A DNA stretch of 5,292 nucleotides from Balneolales bacterium (GCA_007120555.1 SKNL01000168.1:1-5292), one strand, 5' to 3'. Shown: positions 1 through 5,203, counted from the stretch's first letter. Program-made: numbers and translations. The notes: a model not told the origin generated them from the letters alone.

Positions 1-54
<54 letters not shown>

Positions 55-61
55 TTGTGTA

Positions 62-137
<76 letters not shown>

Positions 138-145
138 ACTTGCAG

Positions 146-227
146 TGGGGAGGACAGGATTCGAACCTGTGAAGGCATAGCCAACAGATTTACAGTCTGC
201 CCCGTTTGACCGCTTCGGTACCTCCCC
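146..227 (-). tRNA. tRNA-Tyr(GTA), class II with long variable arm
   Basis: Acceptor strands GGGGAGG/CCTCCCC with discriminator A at 146. The anticodon stem GCAGA/TCTGT encloses CTGTAAA, so the anticodon is GTA. A long variable arm lies between the anticodon and T stems, as expected for bacterial tRNA-Tyr, giving 82 nt in all. The T-arm is ACAGG TTCGAAT CCTGT. CCA is not encoded: the gene is followed by CTG. G34 of a GUN anticodon is the queuosine site, so this tRNA is a likely substrate of the pathway served by the queA gene at 1841-2896. Confidence 0.96.
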
Positions 228-261
228 GGGGTTTTCAAAAAGTTAAAGAACATTACGTGTG

Positions 262-334
262 AGCCAGTGACCGGATTCGAACCGATGACCGACGGTTTAC
301 AAAACCGTTGCTCTACCAACTGAGCTACACTGGC
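262..334 (-). tRNA. tRNA-Thr(TGT), first gene of the tRNA cluster
   Basis: The acceptor stem GCCAGTG/CACTGGC is perfect, with discriminator T at 262. The D-stem is GCTC/GAGC. The anticodon stem ACGGT/ACCGT encloses TTTGTAA, giving anticodon TGT. The T-arm is ATCGG TTCGAAT CCGGT. The body is 73 nt with no encoded CCA. A 34-nt spacer separates it from tRNA-Tyr. It is the promoter-proximal gene of the cluster, and its position corresponds to thrU in the thrU-tyrU-glyT-thrT-tufB order. Confidence 0.96.
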
Positions 335-351
335 AAAACATTCAGCATGTC

Positions 352-379
352 AAAAAAACCGGCCGGCACGACCCGGTTT
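352..379 (-). terminator. hairpin plus T tract in tRNA-operon leader
   Basis: On the minus strand AAACCGG (379-373) can pair with CCGGTTT (362-356) around a 10-nt loop, and the T run continues to 352 (seven T in all). This has the form of a rho-independent terminator. It lies after ispF (stop at 515-513) but also after the candidate tRNA-operon promoter at 455-483. It could therefore stop ispF read-through or act as an attenuator in front of the tRNAs. The stem is short and the loop fairly large, so termination efficiency is uncertain. Confidence 0.5.
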
Positions 380-454
380 GCGGCTTTGCGAATTCTCAAA
401 ATGGTCTCAAAATAACATAAAACCGCAATTATCCGCACATATCGAAAGACCTTT

Positions 455-483
455 AAATTAGGGACTATTGTAATGGATGTCAA
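455..483 (-). promoter_or_regulatory. sigma70-type promoter of the tRNA operon
   Basis: On the minus strand a perfect -35 TTGACA (483-478) is followed by a 17-nt spacer and a -10 TAATTT (460-455). Transcription would start near 448, giving a leader of about 113 nt before tRNA-Thr(TGT). It sits 29 nt beyond the ispF stop codon, so the tRNA operon need not depend on the queA-ispD-ispF transcript. The -10 is not a perfect consensus. An A/T tract resembling an UP element lies just upstream (493-506). Confidence 0.6.
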
Positions 484-492
484 CAAAACAAG

Positions 493-506
493 AAAAAATA
501 TTTTTT
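493..506 (-). promoter_or_regulatory. UP-element-like A/T palindrome
   Basis: A perfect 14-bp palindrome, AAAAAATATTTTTT, lies 9 nt upstream of the -35 box of the tRNA promoter. If transcription starts near 448 it spans about -58 to -45. It contains AAAAATATTTT, an exact match to the AAAWWTWTTTT part of the E. coli UP-element consensus bound by the RNA polymerase alpha C-terminal domain. UP elements are typical of stable-RNA promoters. It begins 6 nt after the ispF stop codon and could alternatively be a chance A/T tract. Confidence 0.5.
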
Positions 507-512
507 ACTGAT

Positions 513-1004
513 TTATTCCGAACCGGCCGGGTACAGCAGGCACACCGCCATGGCGCAAATTCCCTCTTCCCTGCCGATCATTCCGATGCGTTCCGAAGTG
601 GTCGCTTTTACGGATACCGCGTCTGCGTCCACGTTCAGGTCTTCGGCAATACAGGCGCGCATCCGGTCGATATAGGGGCGCAGTTTCGGACGTTCGGCCA
701 CAACGGTGCTGTCAACATTGCCGATCCGGTATCCTTTTTCGCGGATCCGTTCCACTGTTATCCTGAGCAATTCCCGGCTGTCAGCTCCCTTCCAGGCGGG
801 ATCCGTATCCGGGAAGTGTGCTCCGATATCGCCCATGGCGGCCGCGCCCAGAAGTGCGTCGGTGATGGCGTGAAGCAGCACGTCGGCATCCGAGTGTCCG
901 TCCAATCCTTTTTCATGGGGGATGCGCACTCCGCCCAGCACCAGTTTTCGTCCCTTGGACAGCCGGTGAAGATCGTATCCGTATCCGGTTCTGATCGTGT
1001 TCAT
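513..1004 (-). CDS. ispF: 2-C-methyl-D-erythritol 2,4-cyclodiphosphate synthase
   Basis: IspF (163 aa) converts CDP-methylerythritol 2-phosphate to methylerythritol 2,4-cyclodiphosphate with release of CMP, in the cytosolic MEP isoprenoid pathway; the family works as a trimer. The N-terminal GYDLHR carries metal ligands D11 and H13, and H45 in the HSDADVLLHA stretch is the third, equivalent to E. coli D8, H10 and H42. NVDSTVVAERPKL (96-108) and KATTSERIG with GREEGI (133-149) are the other family blocks. The length matches the family and the gene is intact. The ATG at 1004 precedes the family start by only a few residues. No Shine-Dalgarno sequence is visible. It lies 119 nt after ispD, with a tandem repeat between, and is probably co-transcribed with ispD and queA. 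Confidence 0.96.
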   Translation of the reverse strand: MNTIRTGYGYDLHRLSKGRKLVLGGVRIPHEKGLDGHSDADVLLHAITDALLGAAAMGDIGAHFPDTDPAWKGADSRELLRITVERIREKGYRIGNVDSTVVAERPKLRPYIDRMRACIAEDLNVDADAVSVKATTSERIGMIGREEGICAMAVCLLYPAGSE

Positions 1005-1019
1005 GGGTAAGCGTTTCTC

Positions 1020-1113
1020 GGGGTTGGGGGTTGCGCGGCTTGGTTTCAGCGGGGTTGGGTTTCAGCGGGGTTGGGGGTTGCGCGGCTTGGTTTCAGCGGG
1101 GTTGGGTTTCAGC
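1020..1113. repeat. perfect 47-bp tandem repeat, two copies, G-rich on plus strand
   Basis: Bases 1020-1066 and 1067-1113 are identical over 47 bp. Each copy contains two GTTTCAGC submotifs (1043, 1059, 1090, 1106) and the tracts GGGGTTGGGGG and GGGGTTGGG. A degenerate unit GGTTCAGC (1121-1128) holds the ispD stop codon, and one more GTTTCAGC (1135-1142) lies inside the ispD coding end. The repeat fills most of the ispD-ispF gap. The plus strand here is the template strand of the operon, so any G-quadruplex would form in template DNA while the mRNA is C-rich. A 47-bp unit is not a multiple of three, and no coding use is apparent. Confidence 0.95.
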
Positions 1114-1123
1114 GGTTTTTGGT

Positions 1124-1837
1124 TCAGCTGTTATGTTTCAGCCACTGCTCTGCAAAAAACAGGTCAGCGGAATAGGTAATTTTGATATTGTCCGGGCTTC
1201 CTTCGACCACGCGCACCGGGTGGGCGGCGTGTTCAACCAGCGAAGCGTCATCGGTAGCGGCAAATCCGGTGCCGGCAGCCTTTTTGTAGGCGTTCAGCAG
1301 CACTTGGATCCGGAATATCTGCGGTGTCTGGGCCAGCCAGACGTTGCGGCGGTCCGGAGTGCCGGTAATGCGGCCGGACTGGTCCACCAGCTTCACCGTG
1401 TCCCTGGCCGGTATGGCCAGTATGGCAGCCCCTTCAGATGCCGCCAGCCTCAGTGCCTCTCCGACCGCATCCAGCGGGAAACAGGGACGGACCGCATCGT
1501 GCACCATCACCAGTTCCACTCCCGAACCCTGAAGGGCCTGCAGCCCATTGCCCACGGAGTCCATGCGCTCTTTTCCGCCGGGGACCACATCCAGCTTTAC
1601 CTGTCCGGTCCTGCGGGCGGTTTCAATGCATTTGGCGGCGATGCCGTGCACGGTGTCCGCCATGTCGGCGGATGAGGGGATGACCAGGTGCCGCACCGCT
1701 GCCACCCGGAGGATGCGGGTGATGGTGTGGCCCAGGATGCTCATCGCCCCTATCTGCAGCAACTGCTTGGGCTGCCCGGAGTCCATGCGGCTTCCCCGGC
1801 CTGCGGACGGTATGATGACACCGGCTGGAGGGATCAT
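1124..1837 (-). CDS. ispD: 2-C-methyl-D-erythritol 4-phosphate cytidylyltransferase
   Basis: IspD (237 aa; E. coli 236) joins CTP and methylerythritol 4-phosphate to give CDP-methylerythritol and pyrophosphate, the third MEP-pathway step, in the cytosol. The nucleotide-binding loop PSAGRGSRMDSGQPKQLL (10-27) contains R17 and K24, equivalent to E. coli R20 and K27. Further blocks are GGKERMDSV (87-95), HDAVRP (113-118), DRRNVWLAQTPQIF (162-175), ATDDASLVE (194-202) and DNIKIT (216-221), with K219 in the place of E. coli K213. The ATG at 1837 lies 3 nt after the queA stop (TGACCAATG), which suggests translational coupling. Its final codons and stop contribute GCTGAA motifs that recur in the downstream repeat. 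IspE is not in the window. Confidence 0.96.
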   Translation of the reverse strand: MIPPAGVIIPSAGRGSRMDSGQPKQLLQIGAMSILGHTITRILRVAAVRHLVIPSSADMADTVHGIAAKCIETARRTGQVKLDVVPGGKERMDSVGNGLQALQGSGVELVMVHDAVRPCFPLDAVGEALRLAASEGAAILAIPARDTVKLVDQSGRITGTPDRRNVWLAQTPQIFRIQVLLNAYKKAAGTGFAATDDASLVEHAAHPVRVVEGSPDNIKITYSADLFFAEQWLKHNS

Positions 1838-1840
1838 TGG

Positions 1841-2896
1841 TCAGATAACGAGCATGGCGTCGCCGAAGGAGAAGAAGCGGTACTTCTTGTCGACGGCCTC
1901 CCGGTAGGCGCGCATCAGGAAATGAAAATCGGCGAATGCGGCCGCCAGCATGAGCATGGTGGATTCGGGACGGTGGAAATTTGTGATCAGCGCCTCGGTG
2001 ATCTTGAACTCGTAGGGCGGATAGATGAACTTGTCCGTCCACCCCATGGCCGCTTTGGAATGGCCGCTGGCCGTCGTGCTGGTCTCAATGGCGCGAACGG
2101 CCGAAATGCCGCAGGCGACCACCTTGTGTTTTTTGGAGTTGAGCACTTCGTTTATGATGCGGGCGGATTCCTCGGAAATGTAGTAGTTTTCGGAATCCAT
2201 GCGGTGCTTGGTCAGGTCCTCTACCTCCACCTGCCGGAAGGTTCCCCAGCCGATATGCAGTGTGACCGGCACCATGCGCACGCCCTTCTCCTTAAGCTTG
2301 CCGACCAGCTCCTCCGTGAAGTGCATGCCGGCCGTAGGTGCTGCAACGGCACCGCGTTCGCGTGCAAAAATGGTCTGGTACCGCTCCTTGTCGGCTTCCT
2401 CGGGCTTCCGCTTGATATAGGGAGGAAGCGGCATCTCACCGAGCTCGTCCAGCATGGCGTAGAGCTTCTCGTTGGGTTCGTCGGACAGGAAACGGATGGT
2501 GCGTCCGCGCGAAGTGGTGTTGTCCACCACCTCGGCCACGAGATCATCCCCGAAGTAGAGCTTGTTGCCTATCCGGATCTTGCGGGCGGGCTCCACGAGC
2601 ACGTCCCAAAGCTTGTTTTCGGGCTGAAGCTCCCTGAGCAGGAACACCTCGATGGAGGCGTCGGTCTTCTCTTTTTTCCCCTTGAGCCGGGCGGGGAAAA
2701 CTTTCGTGTTGTTGTAGACCAGACAGTCCCCCTTGTTGAAGTACTTGTGGATATCGGCAAAGGTCTCATGGGTGATCGACTTGTCGGCCCGGTTCAATAC
2801 CATCAGTTTCGCAGCGTCTCTCGGTTCTACGGGATGGGATGGGATCTTCATCTTCTCAAATTCGTATCTGAAATCCGTCAATTTCATATTGGTCAT
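1841..2896 (-). CDS. queA: S-adenosylmethionine:tRNA ribosyltransferase-isomerase
   Basis: QueA (351 aa; E. coli 356) transfers and rearranges the ribosyl group of S-adenosylmethionine onto 7-aminomethyl-7-deazaguanine at tRNA position 34, forming epoxyqueuosine. Family blocks run in order: PRDAAKLMVL (25-34), VYNNTKVFPARL (60-71), MPLPPYI (155-161), QTIFA and GAVAAPTAGMHFTEEL (174-197), HIGWGTFRQVEVEDL (214-228), TSTTASG, WTDKFIYPPYEF, ITNFHRPESTMLMLAAAF and the terminal YRFFSFGDAMLVI. MDSE (233-236) stands where MHSE or MHAE is usual. The start at 2896 (MTNM) or at the fourth codon, 2887 (MKLTDF), cannot be decided, since neither has a Shine-Dalgarno sequence. It is the first gene of the leftward queA-ispD-ispF run. 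Confidence 0.96.
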   Translation of the reverse strand: MTNMKLTDFRYEFEKMKIPSHPVEPRDAAKLMVLNRADKSITHETFADIHKYFNKGDCLVYNNTKVFPARLKGKKEKTDASIEVFLLRELQPENKLWDVLVEPARKIRIGNKLYFGDDLVAEVVDNTTSRGRTIRFLSDEPNEKLYAMLDELGEMPLPPYIKRKPEEADKERYQTIFARERGAVAAPTAGMHFTEELVGKLKEKGVRMVPVTLHIGWGTFRQVEVEDLTKHRMDSENYYISEESARIINEVLNSKKHKVVACGISAVRAIETSTTASGHSKAAMGWTDKFIYPPYEFKITEALITNFHRPESTMLMLAAAFADFHFLMRAYREAVDKKYRFFSFGDAMLVI

Positions 2897-2947
2897 AGTA
2901 ATTTCGAAAAATGTAATATTATGTTGTAGAACTGCGAAAAGTTTAGT

Positions 2948-2976
2948 AATATAATACTTTTAGAGGCGTTTTACAA
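2948..2976 (-). promoter_or_regulatory. candidate promoter of queA-ispD-ispF
   Basis: On the minus strand a -35 TTGTAA (2976-2971) is followed by a 17-nt spacer and a -10 TATATT (2953-2948). Transcription would start near 2941, leaving a 5' leader of about 45 nt before queA. The -10 overlaps the candidate -10 of the divergent tRNA-Ser gene. The call rests on sequence pattern only, in an A/T-rich gap. Confidence 0.5.
2950..2955 (+). promoter_or_regulatory. consensus -10 box for tRNA-Ser
   Basis: A perfect TATAAT lies on the plus strand, with a predicted start near 2962 and a leader of about 32 nt before tRNA-Ser. The -35 is poor: the nearest candidate, TTGTAG (2924-2929), is 20 nt away rather than the preferred 17. 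It shares four bases with the queA -10 box on the opposite strand. Confidence 0.45.
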
Positions 2977-2993
2977 GTCTTTTTCTCTCATTC

Positions 2994-3079
2994 GGAGGTG
3001 TGCCAGAGCGGTCGAATGGGGCGGTCTCGAAAACCGTTGTACACTATGTGTACCGGGGGTTCGAATCCCTCCACCTCCG
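2994..3079 (+). tRNA. tRNA-Ser(CGA), class II
   Basis: Acceptor strands GGAGGTG/CACCTCC with discriminator G at 3079. The anticodon stem GCGGT/ACCGT encloses CTCGAAA, giving anticodon CGA, which reads UCG. The long variable arm has stem GTACAC/GTGTAC with loop TAT, as expected for tRNA-Ser. The T-arm is GGGGG TTCGAAT CCCTC. The length is 86 nt and CCA is not encoded. It is a single gene, divergent from queA. Confidence 0.96.
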
Positions 3080-3098
3080 CATATTTCATGGCCGGTCA

Positions 3099-3128
3099 GG
3101 TTCGGCTGGATAACATATTATCGGAACC
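3099..3128 (+). repeat. nested inverted repeat after tRNA-Ser
   Basis: GGTTC (3099-3103) can pair with GAACC (3124-3128), and inside it GATAA (3109-3113) pairs with TTATC (3118-3122) around a CATA loop. A competing pairing is GGCTGG (3104-3109) with CCAGCC (3127-3132). It begins 20 nt after the tRNA, where a terminator or processing hairpin could lie. Neither strand has a T tract after it, so I do not call it an intrinsic terminator. Confidence 0.4.
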
Positions 3129-3181
3129 AGCCAAAATGACACAAAAAAAACGCATTATCTGTTCATTTTCCTTGACATAAT

Positions 3182-3212
3182 TTGAATGTTTTCGTTACGT
3201 TGTTGATATAAC
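3182..3212 (+). promoter_or_regulatory. possible promoter of the exported-protein gene
   Basis: TTGAAT (3182-3187) and TATAAC (3207-3212) are separated by 19 nt, with a predicted start near 3219, about 53 nt before the ATG at 3272. The spacing is longer than optimal. A better -35, TTGACA at 3172-3177, has no acceptable -10 at 16-18 nt. The TATAAC overlaps an inverted repeat. Confidence 0.33.
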
Positions 3213-3216
3213 GTAA
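3195..3216. promoter_or_regulatory. operator-like inverted repeat
   Basis: TTACGTT (3195-3201) and AACGTAA (3210-3216) form a perfect 7-bp inverted repeat with an 8-bp spacer. The whole 22-bp element overlaps the candidate -10 box (3207-3212). Size and placement fit a dimeric repressor site, but no regulator gene is in the window and I do not recognise the motif as a named box. Confidence 0.4.
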
Positions 3217-3271
3217 AAAAGCATACCGGCCGGCACCCATGCACGGCCAATCCGTTTCAAACAGGACCACT

Positions 3272-3772
3272 ATGAGAATCCATACGATCGTATTTCTTCT
3301 TGCCGGGTTGCTGGCTATGCCGCTTGCGCAATCGCAGGCTCAATTCCGGTCTGAAACCGGATCCACGCTTGACCGTACGGGTCCCATTCTCCGCACTAGT
3401 GACCAGGACCGCACATCATTTCTGGGGTTGCAGGATTTCCGGATGGACCACTCCTACGAAGTGATCATGGGTTCGTTCGGCGGTGACATGTTCAACCGGA
3501 ACACCTACACGAACACCATGCACATGATGTTCAGCGACCAGTTGTACGGACGGGTGGATCTCTCCATGTCCCACTCTCCTTTCGGATCGGGTTTCATGGG
3601 GCAGAATGATCAGCCCCAGTTCTACGTCCGGAATGCCGAGTTGAATTACAAATTCAATGAAAACACCCGTATACAGCTCCGCTTCCAGCAGATACCGCAA
3701 CATTACGGCTACGGGTACTATCCTTCCAATTACCGCAGAAATCACATGTATGACCCGTTTCGCGCATGGTAA
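3272..3772 (+). CDS. small exported beta-rich protein, function unknown
   Basis: I do not recognise a named family. From the ATG at 3272 the protein has 166 aa, beginning with a clear signal peptide: MRIH, a hydrophobic core at about 5-18, and a likely cleavage after SQA (21-23). The mature part of about 143 aa has no Cys and is rich in Tyr, Phe, Met, Asn and Arg. It has alternating polar and hydrophobic stretches (SYEVIMGSFGG; LYGRVDLSMSHSPFG; QFYVRNAELNYKF; IQLRFQQIPQ) that look like amphipathic beta strands, so a periplasmic or outer-membrane location is inferred. An upstream in-frame ATG at 3239 would place 11 polar residues before the signal peptide; the later start has AGGA 5 nt upstream and is preferred. 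It stands 47 nt before the LytR_C gene. Confidence 0.75.
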   Translation: MRIHTIVFLLAGLLAMPLAQSQAQFRSETGSTLDRTGPILRTSDQDRTSFLGLQDFRMDHSYEVIMGSFGGDMFNRNTYTNTMHMMFSDQLYGRVDLSMSHSPFGSGFMGQNDQPQFYVRNAELNYKFNENTRIQLRFQQIPQHYGYGYYPSNYRRNHMYDPFRAW

Positions 3773-3819
3773 ATCACAGAGCACGGCAACACGCTGAGAA
3801 CCATTCCATTTCCATTTGA

Positions 3820-4260
3820 ATGACTGAACAAGAGCGTTCTCACTATTTGCTGCATGCCGCACTGGGTTTCCTGAGCATCCTTCTGCTGATACTCCTGGTT
3901 GCCCTGTTCACACGTATCATTTATCCCCGCATTGTTTCGGAGCGCACGGAAGTCAGCCTTCTCCTGAGTGATGTGATCCAGGTGGAAGTGCGCAACGGAT
4001 GCGGTGTGTCCGGACTGGCAAACCGTTTCACCTCCGTGATGCGCCAGAACGGCTTCGATGTGGTTGAATCGGGGAACTTCGACACTTTTGACGTAACCCG
4101 CTCGTTTGTTATCGACCGAAGCGGAAATCTGGACAACGCCCGCAGGGTTGCCCGCGCACTGGGCCTGTCCGATGACCGGATCATAAGGGAGATTTCACCT
4201 GATTTCTATCTTGACGCTACCATCGTGATCGGATCCGATTACGAATCTCTCAACCAATAA
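3820..4260 (+). CDS. membrane-anchored LytR_C domain protein
   Basis: This 146-aa protein has a short N-terminal tail, one transmembrane helix (about 10-31, very Leu-rich) and a C-terminal domain (about 51-140) that reads as LytR/CpsA/Psr C-terminal (LytR_C). Supporting it are VEVRNGCGVSGLANRF (55-70), the following FDVVESGNF, an Asn-Ala-Arg-Arg-Val-Ala helix, and the closing ATIVIGSDYESL. The catalytic LytR-CpsA-Psr phosphotransferase domain is absent, so it is not a cell-wall ligase. The single helix and short cytosolic tail suggest the domain lies outside the cytoplasmic membrane. Its role is unknown. It precedes rsfS by 43 nt on the same strand. The ATG at 3820 has no Shine-Dalgarno sequence, but starting there gives a sensible membrane anchor. 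Confidence 0.82.
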   Translation: MTEQERSHYLLHAALGFLSILLLILLVALFTRIIYPRIVSERTEVSLLLSDVIQVEVRNGCGVSGLANRFTSVMRQNGFDVVESGNFDTFDVTRSFVIDRSGNLDNARRVARALGLSDDRIIREISPDFYLDATIVIGSDYESLNQ

Positions 4261-4303
4261 CATAACACTGTCACCTATCCAGACGTACCTTTTTACGCTG
4301 CCT

Positions 4304-4708
4304 ATGAACGAAACCCAGACTTCAACCTCACGCACCACCAGAAAAAAGAGACCTGAATTCCCCCCGCTTGTTTACCTCATAAACGAAGCCCTGCTTGAAA
4401 AAAAAGCAGAAAATGTGCGGGTACTTGATGTACGCAATCTGACCACGCTTACGGACTATTTCATCGTATGCCAGGGCGGTTCGGATACCCAGATCCGCGC
4501 TCTTGCCAACAATGTCACCGAAAAGATCAAGGAGCAGACCGGTGAGCATGTATGGCGAAAGGAAGGCCTTGAAAACAAAAAATGGGTCGTTCTGGATTAT
4601 GTCGATGTGGTCGTTCATATTTTCAACGAGGAGACAAGGGAGTTCTACGCACTGGAGAAAATGTGGAATGATGCCGAAATCACGGACATCCAGGATGAAA
4701 AATCGTGA
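4304..4708 (+). CDS. rsfS: ribosome silencing factor RsfS (YbeB/iojap family)
   Basis: RsfS (134 aa) binds ribosomal protein uL14 on the 50S subunit and blocks joining with 30S, lowering translation in starvation or stationary phase. The domain spans about 21-125. It shows LTDYFIVCQGG (49-59), the helix SDTQIRALANNV (60-71), W84 with a following KEG, and the signature WVVLDYVDVVVHIFNEETREFYALEKMW (94-121). About 20 residues of basic, Ser/Thr-rich sequence precede the domain. No other in-frame ATG occurs before residue 120, so 4304 is the only ATG start. There is no visible Shine-Dalgarno sequence. The gene lies between the LytR_C gene and a lipoprotein gene that overlaps its last 14 nt. Confidence 0.94.
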   Translation: MNETQTSTSRTTRKKRPEFPPLVYLINEALLEKKAENVRVLDVRNLTTLTDYFIVCQGGSDTQIRALANNVTEKIKEQTGEHVWRKEGLENKKWVVLDYVDVVVHIFNEETREFYALEKMWNDAEITDIQDEKS

Positions 4709-5174
4709 TATCCGTCCATCGGGGAAGCTGAGCCGCTTTCTCCGGCTGATTTTCCCGGCGTTCCTGCTGATGCTGCCGCCGGTGCTGGGTCTTTGCATTT
4801 TGAGCGCATGTGTCTCGGGGGGGCAGAACCGCAGTGATCCTCCGGGCGCATCCACCCACCTTCCCGAAAAACCGTCCGGCGACACCACCGTCCAGTACAG
4901 TCCGGTCTACGTTGAGCAGGCCGTCATGGCGCCTGACCCGCCGGACCGGTACCTGCGCATCAGCGGACACCTGCCCACCCCCTGCCATCACCTTGCGCCC
5001 CCGGAATTCAGCATGGAGGCGGATACCCTGCGCATTACGCTGAGATCCTGGCAAAAACCGGATGTAATGTGTGCGCAGGTCCTGGAACCCTTTGTATATT
5101 ACCTTTCGCTTGCAGCATATGACAAGCCCGTTCCGGCTCTGATCCGCGTGAATGAGGAGCCGGTCTCCCGGTGA
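4695..5174 (+). CDS. lipoprotein with LPTPCH and CAQVLEPF motifs, function unknown
   Basis: From the ATG at 4695 the product is 159 aa. A basic N-terminus (KNR, R7, K11, R14, R17) is followed by a hydrophobic segment (18-36) and the lipobox LSAC, with C39 the predicted lipidated residue. A Pro/Ser/Gly-rich linker (40-64) leads to a domain of about 90 aa with SGHLPTPCHHL (90-100) and MCAQVLEPF (125-133). C97 and C126 could form a disulfide. I recall similar LPTPCH...CxQVLEPF proteins as uncharacterised secreted proteins, but give no family name. The start overlaps rsfS by 14 nt in another frame, suggesting translational coupling. The same frame is open further upstream, but those residues merely shadow rsfS and would destroy the signal peptide. 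Confidence 0.8.
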   Translation: MKNRDIRPSGKLSRFLRLIFPAFLLMLPPVLGLCILSACVSGGQNRSDPPGASTHLPEKPSGDTTVQYSPVYVEQAVMAPDPPDRYLRISGHLPTPCHHLAPPEFSMEADTLRITLRSWQKPDVMCAQVLEPFVYYLSLAAYDKPVPALIRVNEEPVSR

Positions 5175-5203
5175 CTTTTTCCGAACCCTAAACTACTATT
5201 TCC

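Larger units (their letters stand above)
3080..3271. other. intergenic region between tRNA-Ser and the exported-protein gene
   Basis: About 190 bp with no supportable gene. It contains a hairpin-forming sequence (3099-3128), a run of eight A (3143-3150), a consensus TTGACA (3172-3177) without a well-placed -10, a possible promoter (3182-3212) and a perfect 7-bp inverted repeat (3195-3216). The composition is A/T-rich from about 3140 to 3220, as is usual for a promoter region. Confidence 0.7.

Noticed and set aside
348..353. TTGACA on the minus strand close to tRNA-Thr(TGT)
   Set aside because: A -10 at 17 nt would fall inside the tRNA, with no suitable hexamer there; transcription would start within the gene.
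477..1010. 177-codon open frame on the plus strand
   Set aside because: It is antisense to ispF, whose metal-binding and substrate motifs are intact; there is no independent support.
1020..1113. CRISPR-like direct repeat
   Set aside because: There are only two tandem copies with no unique spacers between them; it is a simple tandem duplication.
997..1675. Plus-strand open frames across the 47-bp repeat and antisense to ispD
   Set aside because: The Gly/Phe/Val-rich repeats they encode simply translate the G-rich DNA repeat, and the rest is antisense to ispD.
1688..2929. 413-codon open frame on the plus strand
   Set aside because: It lies antisense to queA and part of ispD, both unmistakable by motif. 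The product shows no family pattern, and long antisense frames are common at this GC.
2998..3180. 60-codon plus-strand open frame
   Set aside because: Its first part is tRNA-Ser, and the rest crosses the hairpin and A-run; nothing suggests a protein.
3416..3862. 148-codon minus-strand open frame
   Set aside because: It is antisense to the exported protein, which has a signal peptide and a sensible composition.
4328..4888. 186-codon minus-strand open frame
   Set aside because: It is antisense to rsfS, a well-recognised family member.
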